In this document: positions 34,466 through 47,373 of the stretch, one piece after another
How the letters are laid out: the number at the start of each line of letters is the position of its first letter
Numbering within the stretch: position 1 is the stretch's first letter
Origin: Sphaeroforma sirkka
Taxonomy: Eukaryota > Opisthokonta > Ichthyosporea > Ichthyophonida
Length of the DNA stretch: 64,000 nucleotides
Reading direction: 5' to 3'
Assembly (NCBI GenBank): GCA_001586965.3
Contig: LUCW03002616.1
Span: 15,001-79,000 of the forward strand
The notes under the pieces: model-generated
The model's database searches: none
What the model was told of the DNA's origin: nothing
What the model saw: the letters and a program-made list of their open reading frames with translations, nothing else
Position numbers and translations under genes: made by a program

Positions 34466-37400
34466 GCAACCGTGTTCGCGAAATTAGGCAGATGTTCGTG
34501 GAGGTAATTTGCTAAACCCAACGCCGAGGCTATATCTTTGTACCGTAGTGGTATGGGCCAGTCGATCAGCTTGTCCTGCTTTTCATGGTCAATGTCAATG
34601 CCGTGTGCCGATACTTTCTTCCCTAGGATCATGACTTCGGAAATAGCGAAGTGGCACTTGGCAGGGTTAAGCTTATAACTGTGGTATGTTAAGCGTTGTA
34701 TCACCTTCTGCACCGTCCTAACATGCTGGTCATAATCGTCACTGGCGATAACTATGTCATCGATATAGTGGTGAACCGGTAAGCCATCAAGTATCGTACT
34801 CAAGGTACGTTGGAACTGCTGCGTGAGTACATGAAGACCGAACGGTGCTGATGTGAACGAGTACTGATAACGTTCGTGTGTAAAACTAAATAAGTATTGT
34901 GAGTCTGGATGGATGGGCAGCCTGTGGTATGCAGCCGATATGTCCAGCGTCGTGTAGTACTTCTTACTCTTGAGGCGAGATATGAGTTCGTTGACCTTGG
35001 GGATCAGGAACTGGTCACCAGGAATAAGCGCGTTAACGGCACGCATGTCTAAACACACGCGTACCTTCTTGACGTTGCCTTCCGCATCGAATGTCGGTAC
35101 CGCAAGGAGAGGAAGATTAACAGTCGTTGGTGTCGTTCGTTTTCGTGATCACCAAATCCGTCAACCACTTCTTCACTTGTTCATCCACATAGGGGAGCCA
35201 TCGATCGGATACGAAGTTACGCGCCGATCGCCGCATCTGCAACGCTTGTTCATGGGTTACTGGGATGGTTACCTCACTCCCTTCCAGACGACAGCGCGCG
35301 TTGTCGGCAATCTTCGCATTGGCTTCCAAATCCTGTGCCAACCGTTGGCGTACATCGACGGGTTCCATTGTGTTAGGTGCTTGTCGGCGTGGTATGGGTT
35401 CGAGGAGCTCATCTAGTTCTGTGGGGTCTATTGGTGCAAGTGGGGATCGGATACCGCCTATGTATAGGACCAAGCCTTTCAACATATCTTGCCCCACTAT
35501 GACATCTATACCCGTCGGCAAGTTCATCAATTCTAATGAACCGTCGATAATTCTGGTACCGTACCTTATAGGTACCACTTCCGTCGTCCCCAGTCGAGGA
35601 GTTCGCACCGCCTTGTCAGCTAAATATATAAAAGACCCAGGTGGTGCCGGAGTTATTGGTCGGCCAAGGAGGTCTGCGGATGTCTGTGAGATACAACTTC
35701 TATTTGCTCCCGTGTCTATCAAGGCTTTGAACGTACGTCCGTTGATTTGTACTTGAATATAGACTCGGTTGTCTGACGTCAGCAATGGGTCTTGTATTGC
35801 CATCACTGCTCCAATCGTGGTAACAAATATGAAGCTCCTATCCGACTCAGACACCCTCACCTCTCATGCATGATCGGCTACCGACTCCCACGTCTCATAG
35901 GTGTGGTTTGGTGTTGACGTCATGTGCTCGAAGTCTTCGTAAAGGATCGTGTTGATATGAATCTCTGTAGCTTCCGATGGTAGAGCCAAGTCTTCGTCCT
36001 GTGTAATCGCATTCACCTGTACTTGAGGTGTCGGACGTATTGTGACTACGTCTCTAGTTTGGGATGTATTCTGCCCCTGTTCTGCGGTTGATGTTGTGGA
36101 CGGTCTGTGTACCGATTGTACGTCCCTCAAAGGACGGTTGTTGTCGTATAGCCTTGCCCGACCCTCCGCGCTCCCCGCTTGCGACGCCCTGAAATGATGA
36201 CACCGTGGGATGTGCATACCACCTGGTGGCGCCTGTGCCTGGCACCCCGCACAAGTCGTTGGTACCGTAGGTTGGGGCCGTTGAGCCCAATTCTGCGTTT
36301 GTCGTTTACTCATGTGTGGGTTGGGGCGGCTATTGGTGTCATCGTGACTTCCATTGGTCAAAGGGCCTTCGCGTTTGTTGCGACCCTGGAAACGTGCTGT
36401 CGTACGTTGCTGTGCATCCTGAATGTCAGGGCTCAACAGCTGTATAAGCTCGTGTGTCTCCATCAGTTGCCATTTGGGATGCAACTGTAAAGTACGTTCA
36501 TACGTACGGCCGTTGAGATCTTCTTCTAACAGTTGTACAATGCAGTGGTTCACTAAATTCTGTTGGAAGTCGGCATCTGTCTGGCACCGTTCACGTGCCC
36601 TCCTGTGGTTCTCCATGAGCTGTGTCATTTGTTCCATAAGAAGAGTGTGCATGATCCGACTTTGGTCCTTGGCTAACTTGCGAAACGCGGGATCGACAGT
36701 GGCTTGTGTTTCGTGCGAACAGATCTGTTCGATTTGTAGTTGAGGTGTGCATGTCTTCAACCGTTCAGAATTGTCGCGGATGTAGTCCAGTGTTGACTTC
36801 TCCGCCTTGAAGTAAGATAGTACCTTGTGAAACCATGTAAGGTTCCAACTCTCATCCAGCCCTGCGATTTGTGCGTTCTTGAACGCCTCGAGGAGAGCCC
36901 CTCTTGTGTCCCGTTCCATAATATCATGTAGGTAGTATCTGTTCGACGGCCAATCAGGCCACGTACGTGGTGAAGGTACGGGACGCTTCTCTACCGGTCG
37001 GGACTCTAATGTAGCTCGAAGTGTCTCAATCACGCCCCGAAGAGCTTCAGCTCGAGCCGTGTTATTTTCTTCGATTGCTTGGCATAGCTCGTCACTTAAA
37101 TGTAGTATCCGTGCGTGTAGCGCCTGTCGGCTTTTCTCGATACTCTTCGGTGTAGGAGGAGGTGTCGGCATCGTTGTCTCCGCTGGCTTCAAAGATTGTT
37201 CTTGCCCATTCATCGTTGGTGTGCATAACGTGGTCTCTGTACGTCGAGGAGTCCGTCCGTACTCACTAGCGGATTCCTTCTCGAATAACTGACGTTGTTG
37301 GTGTTGGCGATATGTCGAACTCATTTGGTCTTGTCTCGTCTTGAGTGCCTCCTGCCCGTGTGGGTTCCGTTTGGCCCACATTTGCTCGCGTACAACATCC

Positions 37401-39180
37401 TGGAATGATGGCGCTGCCTCCCTGGATGATAGTTTCTCTTCCTCCTCAGAGGGTTGCCCTTCCGACTCCGGTGACTCGTATCCAAGGCCATGATGTTGTT
37501 GTGAATGACCTAGTATTCGAAACGTGGGGTTATTCTCCTTATCTCGGGTTGCCTGCCCCTGTCTGTGTGAATTAGTAGGTTGGACGTGTGGAGACAACAG
37601 GGTAGTAGGGCGCTCTGAAGCCGTACGTTGCCATCTTTGTTCATACTTGTCCAACAGCGATTGTTGTTGAGCCATGAGCTCGGTGAGCTTTTGTGTTGAC
37701 CGCTGCTCCCGCGTCGTACCCTTGTTGCTGGTGCGACGGCGATAACGCCTCCGCTTGTTAGGTGGGAGGCGTGGTTGCCCATTAACAGAGGATGAGGCGC
37801 CTGGGATACCCGCAGACGAACGGGGAGGCAGTCCGTTACTGGCTACATGGTCATCAGAAATGGACTGTTCCCTGTTCGCGCGCAGGTCGGGACCTCCCCT
37901 GGCCTCGTCGTTGTCTACTACGTCTTCCGTTATAAGGCTAGGTTCGCCCCTAGTTGCCGTAGGTATCTGTCGATCGAAGCTTGCTCCCTGGTTATGGACC
38001 TCGTCATCCTGAGTATCCCTCCGCCCTGTCTCAGATCGTTGGCGGGAATGATTCGTTGGATGTTGGTGGCGCTTGGTCCCTCTCCGGTCTATATCATCCT
38101 CCTCTCGACGTTCAGGGGTTAGGCGTCGCTGTCGGCGGCCATGAATCCTGCTCATATCTTTAGCCCATGAATATGTTATGTGCATTTATGATTTAGCCCC
38201 CGTCAGGGTTCACCCTACCCCCTTGTGTGCTTCTCCATCCTTCTGGTGGAGTCACCTGCCTCTTCAGTGAACTCTTCTTGCTCCTGAGAAGGCTCTTCAG
38301 CTCTTGTGTTGCTCCCCGTATGTCGTTGATTTATTCTTCCGTGCTCCAACATGTGCCATTGTGGTAAACAACCCATGATGGCTCCATATAGGCCTTCCTG
38401 GCTCTGTCGATCCCTCTCTATGCAACTAGACTCAAACTTAATAATGCCCTCGTACGTCCCGTCGCCTGAAGTCCCCTAAGACATGTGTTTCATAGTATTG
38501 TTCTTGGTTCTCGTCGCCAACTATGGCCCTTATCTCGGTAGACCACTTCTCTGTGAGTGTGTTGAGCTTTAGTATCTTGCAACGACTGAAATAGAATGTT
38601 TGCTCGTCTGAAACCACCCGCTTACTGTAATCGACTCGTTCTAAACCTCCTGTAATCGACTCGTTCTAAACCTCTATATGCAGGTGGTATGTTTACCCTT
38701 GTTCTTACCCCCTATGCTTTCTACCAAGGTGTAAATAAAATTGCTATAGCTCGCTTTTGTCTAGACCTGGTGTGAGTATATATTATTTGTAACGTTGTCA
38801 CTTTTAGCCCTACCTGTCTTAGGCACTACTATCCTATATCTTCTCTTGAATATTTCTCTGTTCAACACTTTAAAATCTACCTCTCCTGACTCTATTTTCC
38901 TGTTTTTAACGAAATTCTTTACCTCCAACAATTGTCTTAACTAACCCAGCTTTCTTTTCTTTCTTTTCTTCTAGTTTGTACGTGTCCTTAGTAGGGTCCT
39001 GGTGTAACTACTGCCCTACTATTTATATCTCTAACCTTATAGTTTCGACCACTACTAGAGCTACTCTTAGTTATTATTGTTACTTATCTTGTTCGTTGTC
39101 TGAGCCCTTCCGGACCTTCTGATTTCGCTCCTGTTCTGCTTATGTCAACCCCTCCGATGTTTTCGATGGCTCCTCGTGCT
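34466..39180 (-). mobile_element. Ty3/gypsy fossil, 5' part only (gag to RT)
   Basis: On the minus strand from the right: leader-like DNA (about 38153-39180, with a tandem CTGTAATCGACTCGTTCTAAACCTC pair at 38630-38680), gag from an ATG near 38152 to 35864, protease and start of RT (35860-35117), and RT to 34466, where LTR2 cuts it. Gag is about 760 residues, Gln/Arg-rich. It has a zinc-knuckle-like CAGC...H-x3-C site near 36250-36190 with a longer middle spacing than the usual C-x2-C-x4-H-x4-C. The N-terminal third of gag differs strongly from the element at 23184-31845, but the rest is nearly the same, so it is a sister subfamily or a recombinant. It has few breaks in what remains. I could not find its 5' LTR. 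Confidence 0.85.
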
Positions 39181-39238
39181 CAGTTGTAGAGTAAAACGAG
39201 AAAAAAAAATGTCGAAAAAAAAACCATGAAAGAAAATG

Positions 39239-39310
39239 AGCTCGATCCCAGATTCGAACTGGGGTAATATGAATCAAAATCATATAGGATAACCACTACC
39301 TCAATCAAGA
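39239..39310 (-). tRNA. tRNA-Gln (anticodon UUG), gene or close relic
   Basis: 72 nt on the minus strand. The anticodon stem TATGA/TCATA closes a seven-base loop TTTTGAT, giving anticodon TTG (39277-39275). The T-arm CCCAG-TTCGAAT-CTGGG is perfect and contains a good B box. The D-arm has a three-pair stem and an A-box-like TGAGGTAGTGG. The acceptor stem pairs at six of seven positions, with a mismatch at the first pair. A TTTT run follows four bases downstream on the minus strand, as expected for a Pol III terminator. The mismatch and the four-base variable loop leave open that it is a pseudogene. There is no intron. Confidence 0.7.
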
Positions 39311-41569
39311 TATATAGATTTTGAATTTTATTATATATATATTCACAATACTTTATTTAGTCTAATACCGCCTATGACTGATCTCATTTGATTTTCTGGA
39401 ATTCGATTTGATGCAAGTGTTCGCATATTGCATATTAAAATTGGCCATAGAATATTTGCGTAAAATCCACGCAGTGCGGGAAACAAAAAAACCTTATATA
39501 TAATGTTGCGAAACCAATGGCTAGATCATTGTATATTATTCTACCTGTGTTGGGGATTTTGCACTTGTGCATCGATATGGGTTGTTCGCGAAGTTGATTT
39601 CACGAAGTGTAGACAATTCAATTACCCGGTACGGTATACGATAAAGATTTTGATGCAGAGTATTATCTCTGTTAGTCAAATCTTTTTTAAATTTGCCATT
39701 GACCACAGTTATCGGATTTACTGTGTATGGCTAAGTGACTAGCTCACCAACCAACGCGCAATTCGCCGATGTGGTTGACAATTTGTCGGCATTCAGTAAC
39801 AATGACAGATTCTACTCATTTGTTATGCACAGCAATTATAACTTACATTTTTGAAATGTCAAATGTGAGCGACATGCTAGGCGAATTCGTATACAATTTA
39901 TTGAACTTGAGAGAACTGTGATACCATTCGATTTCGTTAGTATACCAATTGTAATAGCCTTTTTAGGCTACATTGACCGAGGTTGTTAATAAAAACAAGC
40001 AATGTTTTTCGCTGAACTACTTGTAGTAAGAATTCGGAAATCATCCTACCACAAATATTCATCTTCGAGAGGTAAAGTAAATAGGCTACAACAGAGAATT
40101 TGCCAATTAAAAAAGTATATACCATCTTATCGAAACTTAATATTAGTAGAGTATAATCTTGAAACTAAAGAGGTAAGTGTAAAATCCGCAGGGTCGCTCC
40201 TAGCAACATTCAGAGTATGTTGTATGTTAAAAGCATCAGACTTCGCGAGCATTTTAATATCTCTCTGCATGAGCAATCCAATGCATCCTTAACAATCACC
40301 TCTGTGTGCCCTATATTGTGCATGTACAATTAACGAGAGAGATTGGACACATAGAATATGTATGCTGTTTGTTCTTTTAGAATAGTTTCGCTCGACAATT
40401 ATACTAGGTGAAGTCCTTCGATATATTGACAGATAATGGAATCTTGCATTTCGTTTTCATGGATTACATAGTAAATATTACATACGTTGTGGCGATTCTC
40501 AATGATATCATATGGCCGGAATCGAAATTATGTAGGAAAAAGACGTGTCGCTATGAGGTGGTCACTTCAGGTACGAATCTGTGAAATCCAATATGTGGTG
40601 CTTTGGGTTTCGGCGCAATTTATCTACATTCTGATATTTTATTGCTAACTTATACAATCCACGACTTATTCCACTCTGGACGGTGTCGATCGAGTATAAA
40701 GAGAAACCTAGAAACATAGGTGTAGGTTCATTCCGTCGCGCTGGGCATTTTACGATGAGCAACGTGGTGATGTGCGGTTATCTGTTAAACGAACCTACAA
40801 CTCCTCGTAAATTTAAGTTGGATAAAGACACTGCCATTGATGTGAGTCACACTACTCATGGAACATGGCAACGGTTGCCTACAGTTATCTTGTTGAACCG
40901 CTGTTTTTGATTAGTGTAGTACGCTATCAGCCAGTGAAACTGAAGCAAATCATAATACTTTTTGCTTAATTGGAGGCTTCAACAGCAACATAATAGCTCT
41001 CGTGTATTGCATGAAGGCAAAATAGTTATCAGAGGTAAGTAAACACGGTATCTTTGAGTGGATAGTGTTTGAATCGTGAATTATTATTGAGTGCATGTCA
41101 GGGATTTTCCGTGCAGTGTTTGCAGATTTGCTCAACATAATATCGAACTGCTCGCGCCATTCGTGCTCTACGATTTCAATCTTGCAAGGCTGTCTGCAGA
41201 TAAATATTACAATGTCCACATAAATGGAATCAACACAACTTCAACAATACGTAAAATTGAGAAGTTGAACGTCTGTCTTAACCTTACACCTTCGTATAAC
41301 TGGGCTTTCTGCTCGAGCCATACTGGGTTATTAAGCTTTATTGTACCTCTAGGAATATTCGATGAATCCGTAGTCAGGGTTGCTGCTTCGTTAAACTCAA
41401 TCAAATCGCAATTCAGATATGTGCAGATACCTTATTAAAACAAGAAATTGATATGACAAAATAGCTATTGTGTTAAAGTAATTGCATTGTAAAGCAGGCG
41501 TCCACGGCTGCAATTCAATGTCTTAGAGCCGCGATTGAGAGGCTGGACACACCCATTTCATAATCCTTT
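39311..41569. other. No supportable gene
   Basis: AT-rich, non-repetitive DNA with short ORFs on both strands (for example 40002-40292, 40683-40910 and 41091-41438), none of which shows a domain, splice context or composition that I trust. A perfect TAGCCT-TTTT-AGGCTA hairpin is at about 39955-39970. Confidence 0.45.
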
Positions 41570-43190
41570 TTGCAGTTCGTTTTACATTTAAGATGTACTT
41601 ATGGGTATCATACACGAAGACACTATTCTTGGCATTCGCCCTTGACATTCACAAATACACCATTAATTCCCTGCAATACCAACATGTCACATGAAAGCCA
41701 CATCTTGAGAAATGAACCGAAATTAAGTTGTAGGAAACCTTCATTCTACCAGTATGCTTCATGTGAAGGACTCTTATGCATTAGACTTGATGTTTGTATC
41801 GACCTTGCATACCAAGTTAATTTGAACATGGGAAAACGTCTATCTCGTTTTCTTATCCAATTTATATGTACCCTATTTGGCCGATGAGTACGTTGGGCTC
41901 CTGGTAATTTCCGAGGATTGAAAGCACATAGTTCAGATCTCATAACATCACCGCGTAGCTTACGGATATTCGTACACCCTAATTGAACAAGTATAAACTG
42001 TAAAACAGAAGATGGCAATGCTCAAATTCTTTTACCTCGGTGTTGAATGGCTGATAGAAATCAAAAGAATAGTCCCAAGGCAAATAATAAAAACAAATTG
42101 ATTGTGTTAGTAAATGTCTTCGAGAGAATCACATTGACATAATCTGATATGTTGCAGTTCTTTTTGCAACTCTCTTTACAACTGAAAAATATGTAAGCAT
42201 AATACACGGTGACACTATTCTTGGCATTCGCTCTTGACATGTATACATCCAGTTCTCTGGAATACCATCATGTAATATGAAAGCCACATCTTGAAACTGA
42301 ACCGAAATTGAGTTGTATGAAACCCTCATTCTACCAGCGTGTTTCACGAGACGAACTGTCTGATGGGTCTTCTTGTGAGTTAGGCTTGGGGTGTGCATCG
42401 ACTTTGCGTACCAAATTGAAACATGCGAAAAATCTATCACACTTTTTAATCCGATTGATACGTACTCTATCCGGCCAATGAATACGTCAGTCTTCTAGTA
42501 TGTTCCGAGTAATGAAAGCACATAGTTCAGATCTCATATCATCACCACGTAGTTGACTAATGTTTGTACACCTTAGTGGGACAAGTATAAACTGACTAAT
42601 GGTCATGTTCAATTTCAATTGCATCGAAGGCTGATACAAACCAAGAGAACAGTCTCAAGTCAGCATTAAAAAGGCAACAACAAATTGTGTCACTAAACGT
42701 CGTCGAAAGTATTACATCGACAACCACGGGTTTTTTAAATTTAAATTCTTTATGTAGTCCTTTTTACAGCTGGAAGGTACTTGTCGGCATCACATACGGA
42801 GTTACTCTTCTTGGCATTCGCACTTGACATCCCGAAATATACTATTGGTTCTTTGGCAAACCATCATGGCAAATGAAAGCCACATCTTAAAACTGAAACG
42901 AAACTAAGTTGTAGGAAACCTTCATTATGTCAATATACTCACGAGAAGAAATAACTTGTGAGCAAAACTTGACATGTGCATCGACCTTGCGTACCAAATT
43001 GAAACATGTGAAAAGTCTATCGCACGTTTTAACCCGATTGATATGTACTCTATCCGGCCAATGAATCCGTCAATTTTCTAGCAGGTTCCGAGCGATAGGA
43101 GCACATAATTCTGATATCATATCATCATCACATCGTTGATAGGCTTCCGTACACCTTAGTGAGATACGTATAAACTGAAGGACAGATCAT
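41570..43190. repeat. Three diverged tandem copies of a unit of about 595 bp
   Basis: The landmark CTTGGCATTCG recurs at about 41630, 42222 and 42822 (spacing 592 and 600). Around it the copies share long stretches: TGAAAGCCACATCTTGA, GTTGTA(G/T)GAAACC(T/C)TCATT, ACCAA(A/G)TTGAA, CCGGCCAATGAAT and GTACACC(T/C)TA. By eye they are about 75-80 per cent alike, so the array is old. They sit just beyond the 3' end of the copia-type relic on the minus strand. Coding sense is not convincing. Confidence 0.8.
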
Positions 43191-43840
43191 AGCCTTGTTC
43201 ACTTTCATTGACCTAGTATCCCTGAGTGCACAACAATTCGTTTACAGAACTTTATCTACACGTGAGGATTTGACAACGAGAGTTTGAAAGATCAAGAGAT
43301 TCGTCGCCAAGATCTAATGCGTACTTTTACTGACAGTTGATGTATTCGAGTGCAACCGTGACTACAACAGCGGATATTCAGTGCATGGCACAAGCGTCAA
43401 GTCTGGACTGTAGAACAGATGACAGGCTTGTTTAATTTCATTTTCTTTGCGAATAGAATAGCATTGGGTGCACACTATTTTGTGTGAGAGAAAAGCTATC
43501 AATAACACTCATAGTCCCATATAAAAAGTAATTTTATTATACATATTCGTTTCGTATCACATGCTATTACACGCAAGTATATGAGATATATCACAATTCT
43601 CTATTAGTGCGACACTGAACAAGGTGTCCCTGTCAGCTCATATTTGACGACATCACAAATTGCATGGAACTGCTGTCTCCAAGATTTTTGGGAAGTGATA
43701 ACGCTAATTCTGCGCTGACACTTCCCGGAAGCAGTATTTGGTGGTCAAACATAGTTGATTAAATCTACAGTAACGCGTTCCCCCATGGATTGTGTCTGGT
43801 TGTTGCAAAGGGGAAATGTGAAACGAATGGCAACATCTGA
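43191..43840. other. No gene seen between the satellite copies and the copia relic
   Basis: About 650 bp of unique AT-rich sequence. It could hold the decayed 3' end or LTR of the copia element, but I found no matching repeat on the other side. Confidence 0.35.
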
Positions 43841-46190
43841 ATAGTATGTTTAGAATACGGTGGTCGTGCTGGATTCTTTATAAGAATATCAGCTACGTTG
43901 TCGCTGAAAGCAAGGTATTTTGTGGCAATGAAGCCTTGTTGTTATAGGTCACGGATGTGATGAACGCGAAGAGCACCATCTTTGAGTTACTTTTTGCTGC
44001 CTGTGTCTTCGATAATGTGAATTGGTGATTTGTTGTCACATTTAAGGAACGTGGGTGTTGTCTGCATGAAACTGAGTTCCTGAAATACGTTCCCAAATCA
44101 TTAATTTGGTTTGCAGCTTTGGAAGAAGGGGTGTACTCAGCCTCCGCTCTACTCTGTTGCGACTGTTCTCTGGCATTGTGACTTCCAGGCGACTGTGACA
44201 TTGTCGATACAGAGAATATAGCCCGTGATAAAACGACATACATCGAGGCAAGAACTATAGTATTCGTAGAGGATTGCGCCAATTACTGACAGACCAGGTG
44301 TGTATTTGCAAGTGGGACTTAATTGAGGCGCCGCTTTAAGTGTTCCAGCATAAGATTGGACATATACCTAGCGAGTTTATTGATTCGATACATGATGTCG
44401 ACGCGTGTTGACCCAGAGAAATATTGGAGTGTATCGACTACATCCCTGTATACACAATACGGGGGGAACCGGTGTTTTCGCGTAGGATGTCAACTGTAGC
44501 CGGTGTATGTGCGTCGTGTATGTCGCTGAGGTGGGAAATGGGCAAGACTTCAAGTAAGTATGTATCTCATACCAGACTATTCGAACCAACTTTAGGGTTT
44601 AGTATGTGCGTCGTGTAGGTTGCTGAGGTGGGAAATGGCCAAGGCTTCAAGTAGGTATGTATCTAATACCAGACCATTCGAATCCTGAGCCATGAGTACG
44701 CGAACGCCTAATATACAATTAGGTCGCCCCATCAGGCCAACGTCGACCTCAATAATACGACGACGCAACCGTTGCGATTGACGACGAACATACATGTATC
44801 AGTTTTGCTTTGAGTGAATCGCATGCCTAGCAGTTTGGTTTTGGTCGTACCACACGCGGCCCGATTATTTGAGCCCCTTTCCTTCGCGCTGTCACCCAAG
44901 CCACCAATATCGTAGAGAATAGGATCCGAGCACTCGACAGACAGTCGGCACAGTTTTTCATCCCCTACATTTTCCAATGGGTGTGCATCCACATTAAATT
45001 CATTAACGACAGTGGAATGCCGTTTGTCTATCCAATCAAAAGACAAGGATGATGCCGCCGACACCCTCGACATATTCTATACTGACATTGATAAAGGTTA
45101 TCTAGCTACGCTTCAGGAGCTCAAATGCGATCGAGACAGCGAATTGTCTCCAAAGAGTTTAACGCCATCAACACTATGCAACATGTCAAGATTATCCATG
45201 TCCCCACCAACTCCCCGGCACTGTACCGCCTAGTAGTGCGCTTGAATAGAATCATCGAAGCCATCATGATGTGCATGCTATAGATTCTCTCGTTCTGTAC
45301 CAGGTGTGCTGTTGGTACGATGTGCCGTCGCCCAATATCAGAGAGAGAAAAGGGTCCCAGCACTTGGCCGCCTGTTGGCACAGTGTTTCATTTCCATGTA
45401 CCTACCAATATCTGTATGAGCTCGACGTGGGAATATAATTACCGTAGAGCAGGCAGGAAGTTCTTGTTTTCGGGGCTAGGGGGAACACTATAGTGACTAG
45501 GCCATTTTCTTCGCCTAACTTGGTCAATGTGGCACTCCATGCCTTGTAGGTGAAAAGAATATTCTCATAAGAGGTGTAGGCGGCGATCGACTAAGAATAG
45601 ACAAATACGTCCTTAAGTGGTGCTCCCTGTTCTAGACTACAGTACACAGGAGCTTGTGCGGTGTCGGCGCACGTGAAAGATCAATATTAACTGACACAAA
45701 TACGCTGACAACATGTTCTCGAAATAGTGTTGGGTGAAGTTGACCATTGTCCGTCCCTTCGCATATTGCTATATAGGTGTCGATGATATTCTGTTTGGGA
45801 GTGGATTTGGTCATCTCTTTCAATAGTTGCTTCTTGTAGACTGAGTTTATGAGTGTCTCATCAATCGAATAATTAGAATACGGCGCCATGCCAACACCAA
45901 CGCTTGCGTCGATGCACAGTGGGTGTGGCGATTGGGGTTCCCGTATTGTTCCTCCTGCATTTTAGGTTGGTGAACCAGTCACCGAAGCTCCGCCAGCCGA
46001 TGAGCTTATTGCGTTTGTATACATCTTTGTACATTGGGCAGTCACTGGCGGCAAGGCCTGGTTGAGCAGGCGATATTCCGTATCGTCCAGCAAGTATCTT
46101 GGTTGAGCGCGAGTTGGAGGCTTTCTCGCGGAATGACGCAAGTATTTACATATGTGCCCGATCAACCATCTTTTAAAATCACTCACTATG
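43840..46190 (-). mobile_element. Ty1/copia pol fossil, heavily decayed
   Basis: On the minus strand, fragments in several frames follow copia order. A pre-RT linker is near 46130-46090 (ARKPPTRAQPRYLLDD). RT pieces are near 44870-44600 (FTQSKTDTCMFVVNRNG and GLMGRPNCILGVRV). RNase H pieces lie near 44180-43850 (SRAEAEYTPSSKAANQ, and a tail resembling the family's IRDL...ADIL ending). There are many breaks and it is clearly old. No gag, integrase or LTR pair was recognised. A tandem duplication (44503-44690) disturbs its middle. The family call rests on motif order, as no single fragment is decisive. Confidence 0.55.
44503..44690. repeat. Tandem duplication of about 100 bp
   Basis: GTATGTGCGTCGTGTA(T/G)GT(C/T)GCTGAGGTGGGAAATGG and the following CTTCAAGTA(A/G)GTATGTATCT occur twice, about 100 bp apart, ending at ATTCGAA. 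It lies within the copia relic. Confidence 0.8.
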
Positions 46191-47373
46191 TCGTCGTTGG
46201 CTTTTTTAAACTTGTGTGAGCATATCAGTTCTCAATCGGGGTTGAATGAGTCAAAACGATGGCTTCTACCGGGGATCAACAATGTATAAGAAGAATACAA
46301 ACAAAAATGGGTTATGTTTATACCAATTGACAGTACAAGAGATATACTGCGACCGTGCTTGCCTCTAGTGCACTTGTAGCTATGAGCTGCTACCATGTTC
46401 AGGATAGATGATTTTCCAAATCCAATTGCAAATGGCACGTTTTACTCCAATATATCAAAGGAAGCTGCCGTAGATACACCCTGGGTGCTGTCACATTCTA
46501 AATTGTACAAAATTTTCACAGTCGATTCGCATATGTAAAGCAATTTTTACATCGCGAAGAATTTTTATGTCACTGTACGGGTTGAGCCCTCAGCGCATTA
46601 GTATTCACAACGATATTCTCCTAAATTTCTATAGTGGAGAGGAATGGAGCAACCATGCGAATACATATACCAATAGTGCACAGACGATTCTGGCAGTTTT
46701 AATACTTTCAGTCTCCTGGTACTAAATAAATGTGACCATCAAACCGATGTTGTAAATGTATATATATATGAAAATCAAATTAAGGCGGAGATGGCATCGG
46801 ACATAATTGCAGTACATGTACATGTTTATTTATATATATATATATATACCCAAACTAGTAAGATCAATCCAGAATGTTTCGGCGCGATAGAAATCTACAA
46901 TGAGGTGCATGCGTATCGTTGTATGTTGAATTTGATTGCATAGTAGATTTCGTAGTTTGGTATTGACCTTATTAGCCATCAGGAGGAGAAAAGAACATTT
47001 GTACATTGATAGTAATTTGATTGGCGTGTACTATTTAATGTAAGCGTGTACATTGTATTCTTCTGCTTAACAATCTTGGTTGTCTCTTCTATATTAGCCT
47101 TGCACCGTCTCCAGCATTTTGTAACAGAAGCAGTGATCTTGTAACAGAAGCAGTGATCTACGGCGATGCTGCTCGGGTTTACAGGCAGGGTTGCAATGTA
47201 TCGCGTAAGCAACCCATAGTCATATACTAGAACGCGAAGTAGTTAAGATGATCAACCCACACTAAACTTACCATCAAGACGTAAAATGAATCAATCCGAT
47301 AAAGCTTCACCTAATACTTTATATACAAAAATGTGCCATCTAATGATTCTTTCAGCTATCGCAAGCATACTCT
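46191..47373. other. No supportable gene; small repeats
   Basis: The minus-strand ORF 46438-46232 starts with PFAIGFGKSSILNMVA, which looks like a P-loop, but it has no further motif. A 20-bp direct duplication TGTAACAGAAGCAGTGATCT is at 47120-47159. Short (TA)n runs are at 46760 and 46831. The downstream end of PPIL3 lies at 47374. Confidence 0.4.

Noticed and set aside
46232-46438. P-loop ATPase suggested by GFGKSSILNM
   Set aside because: Only a short ORF with no Walker B or family context; the resemblance to a Walker A motif may be chance.
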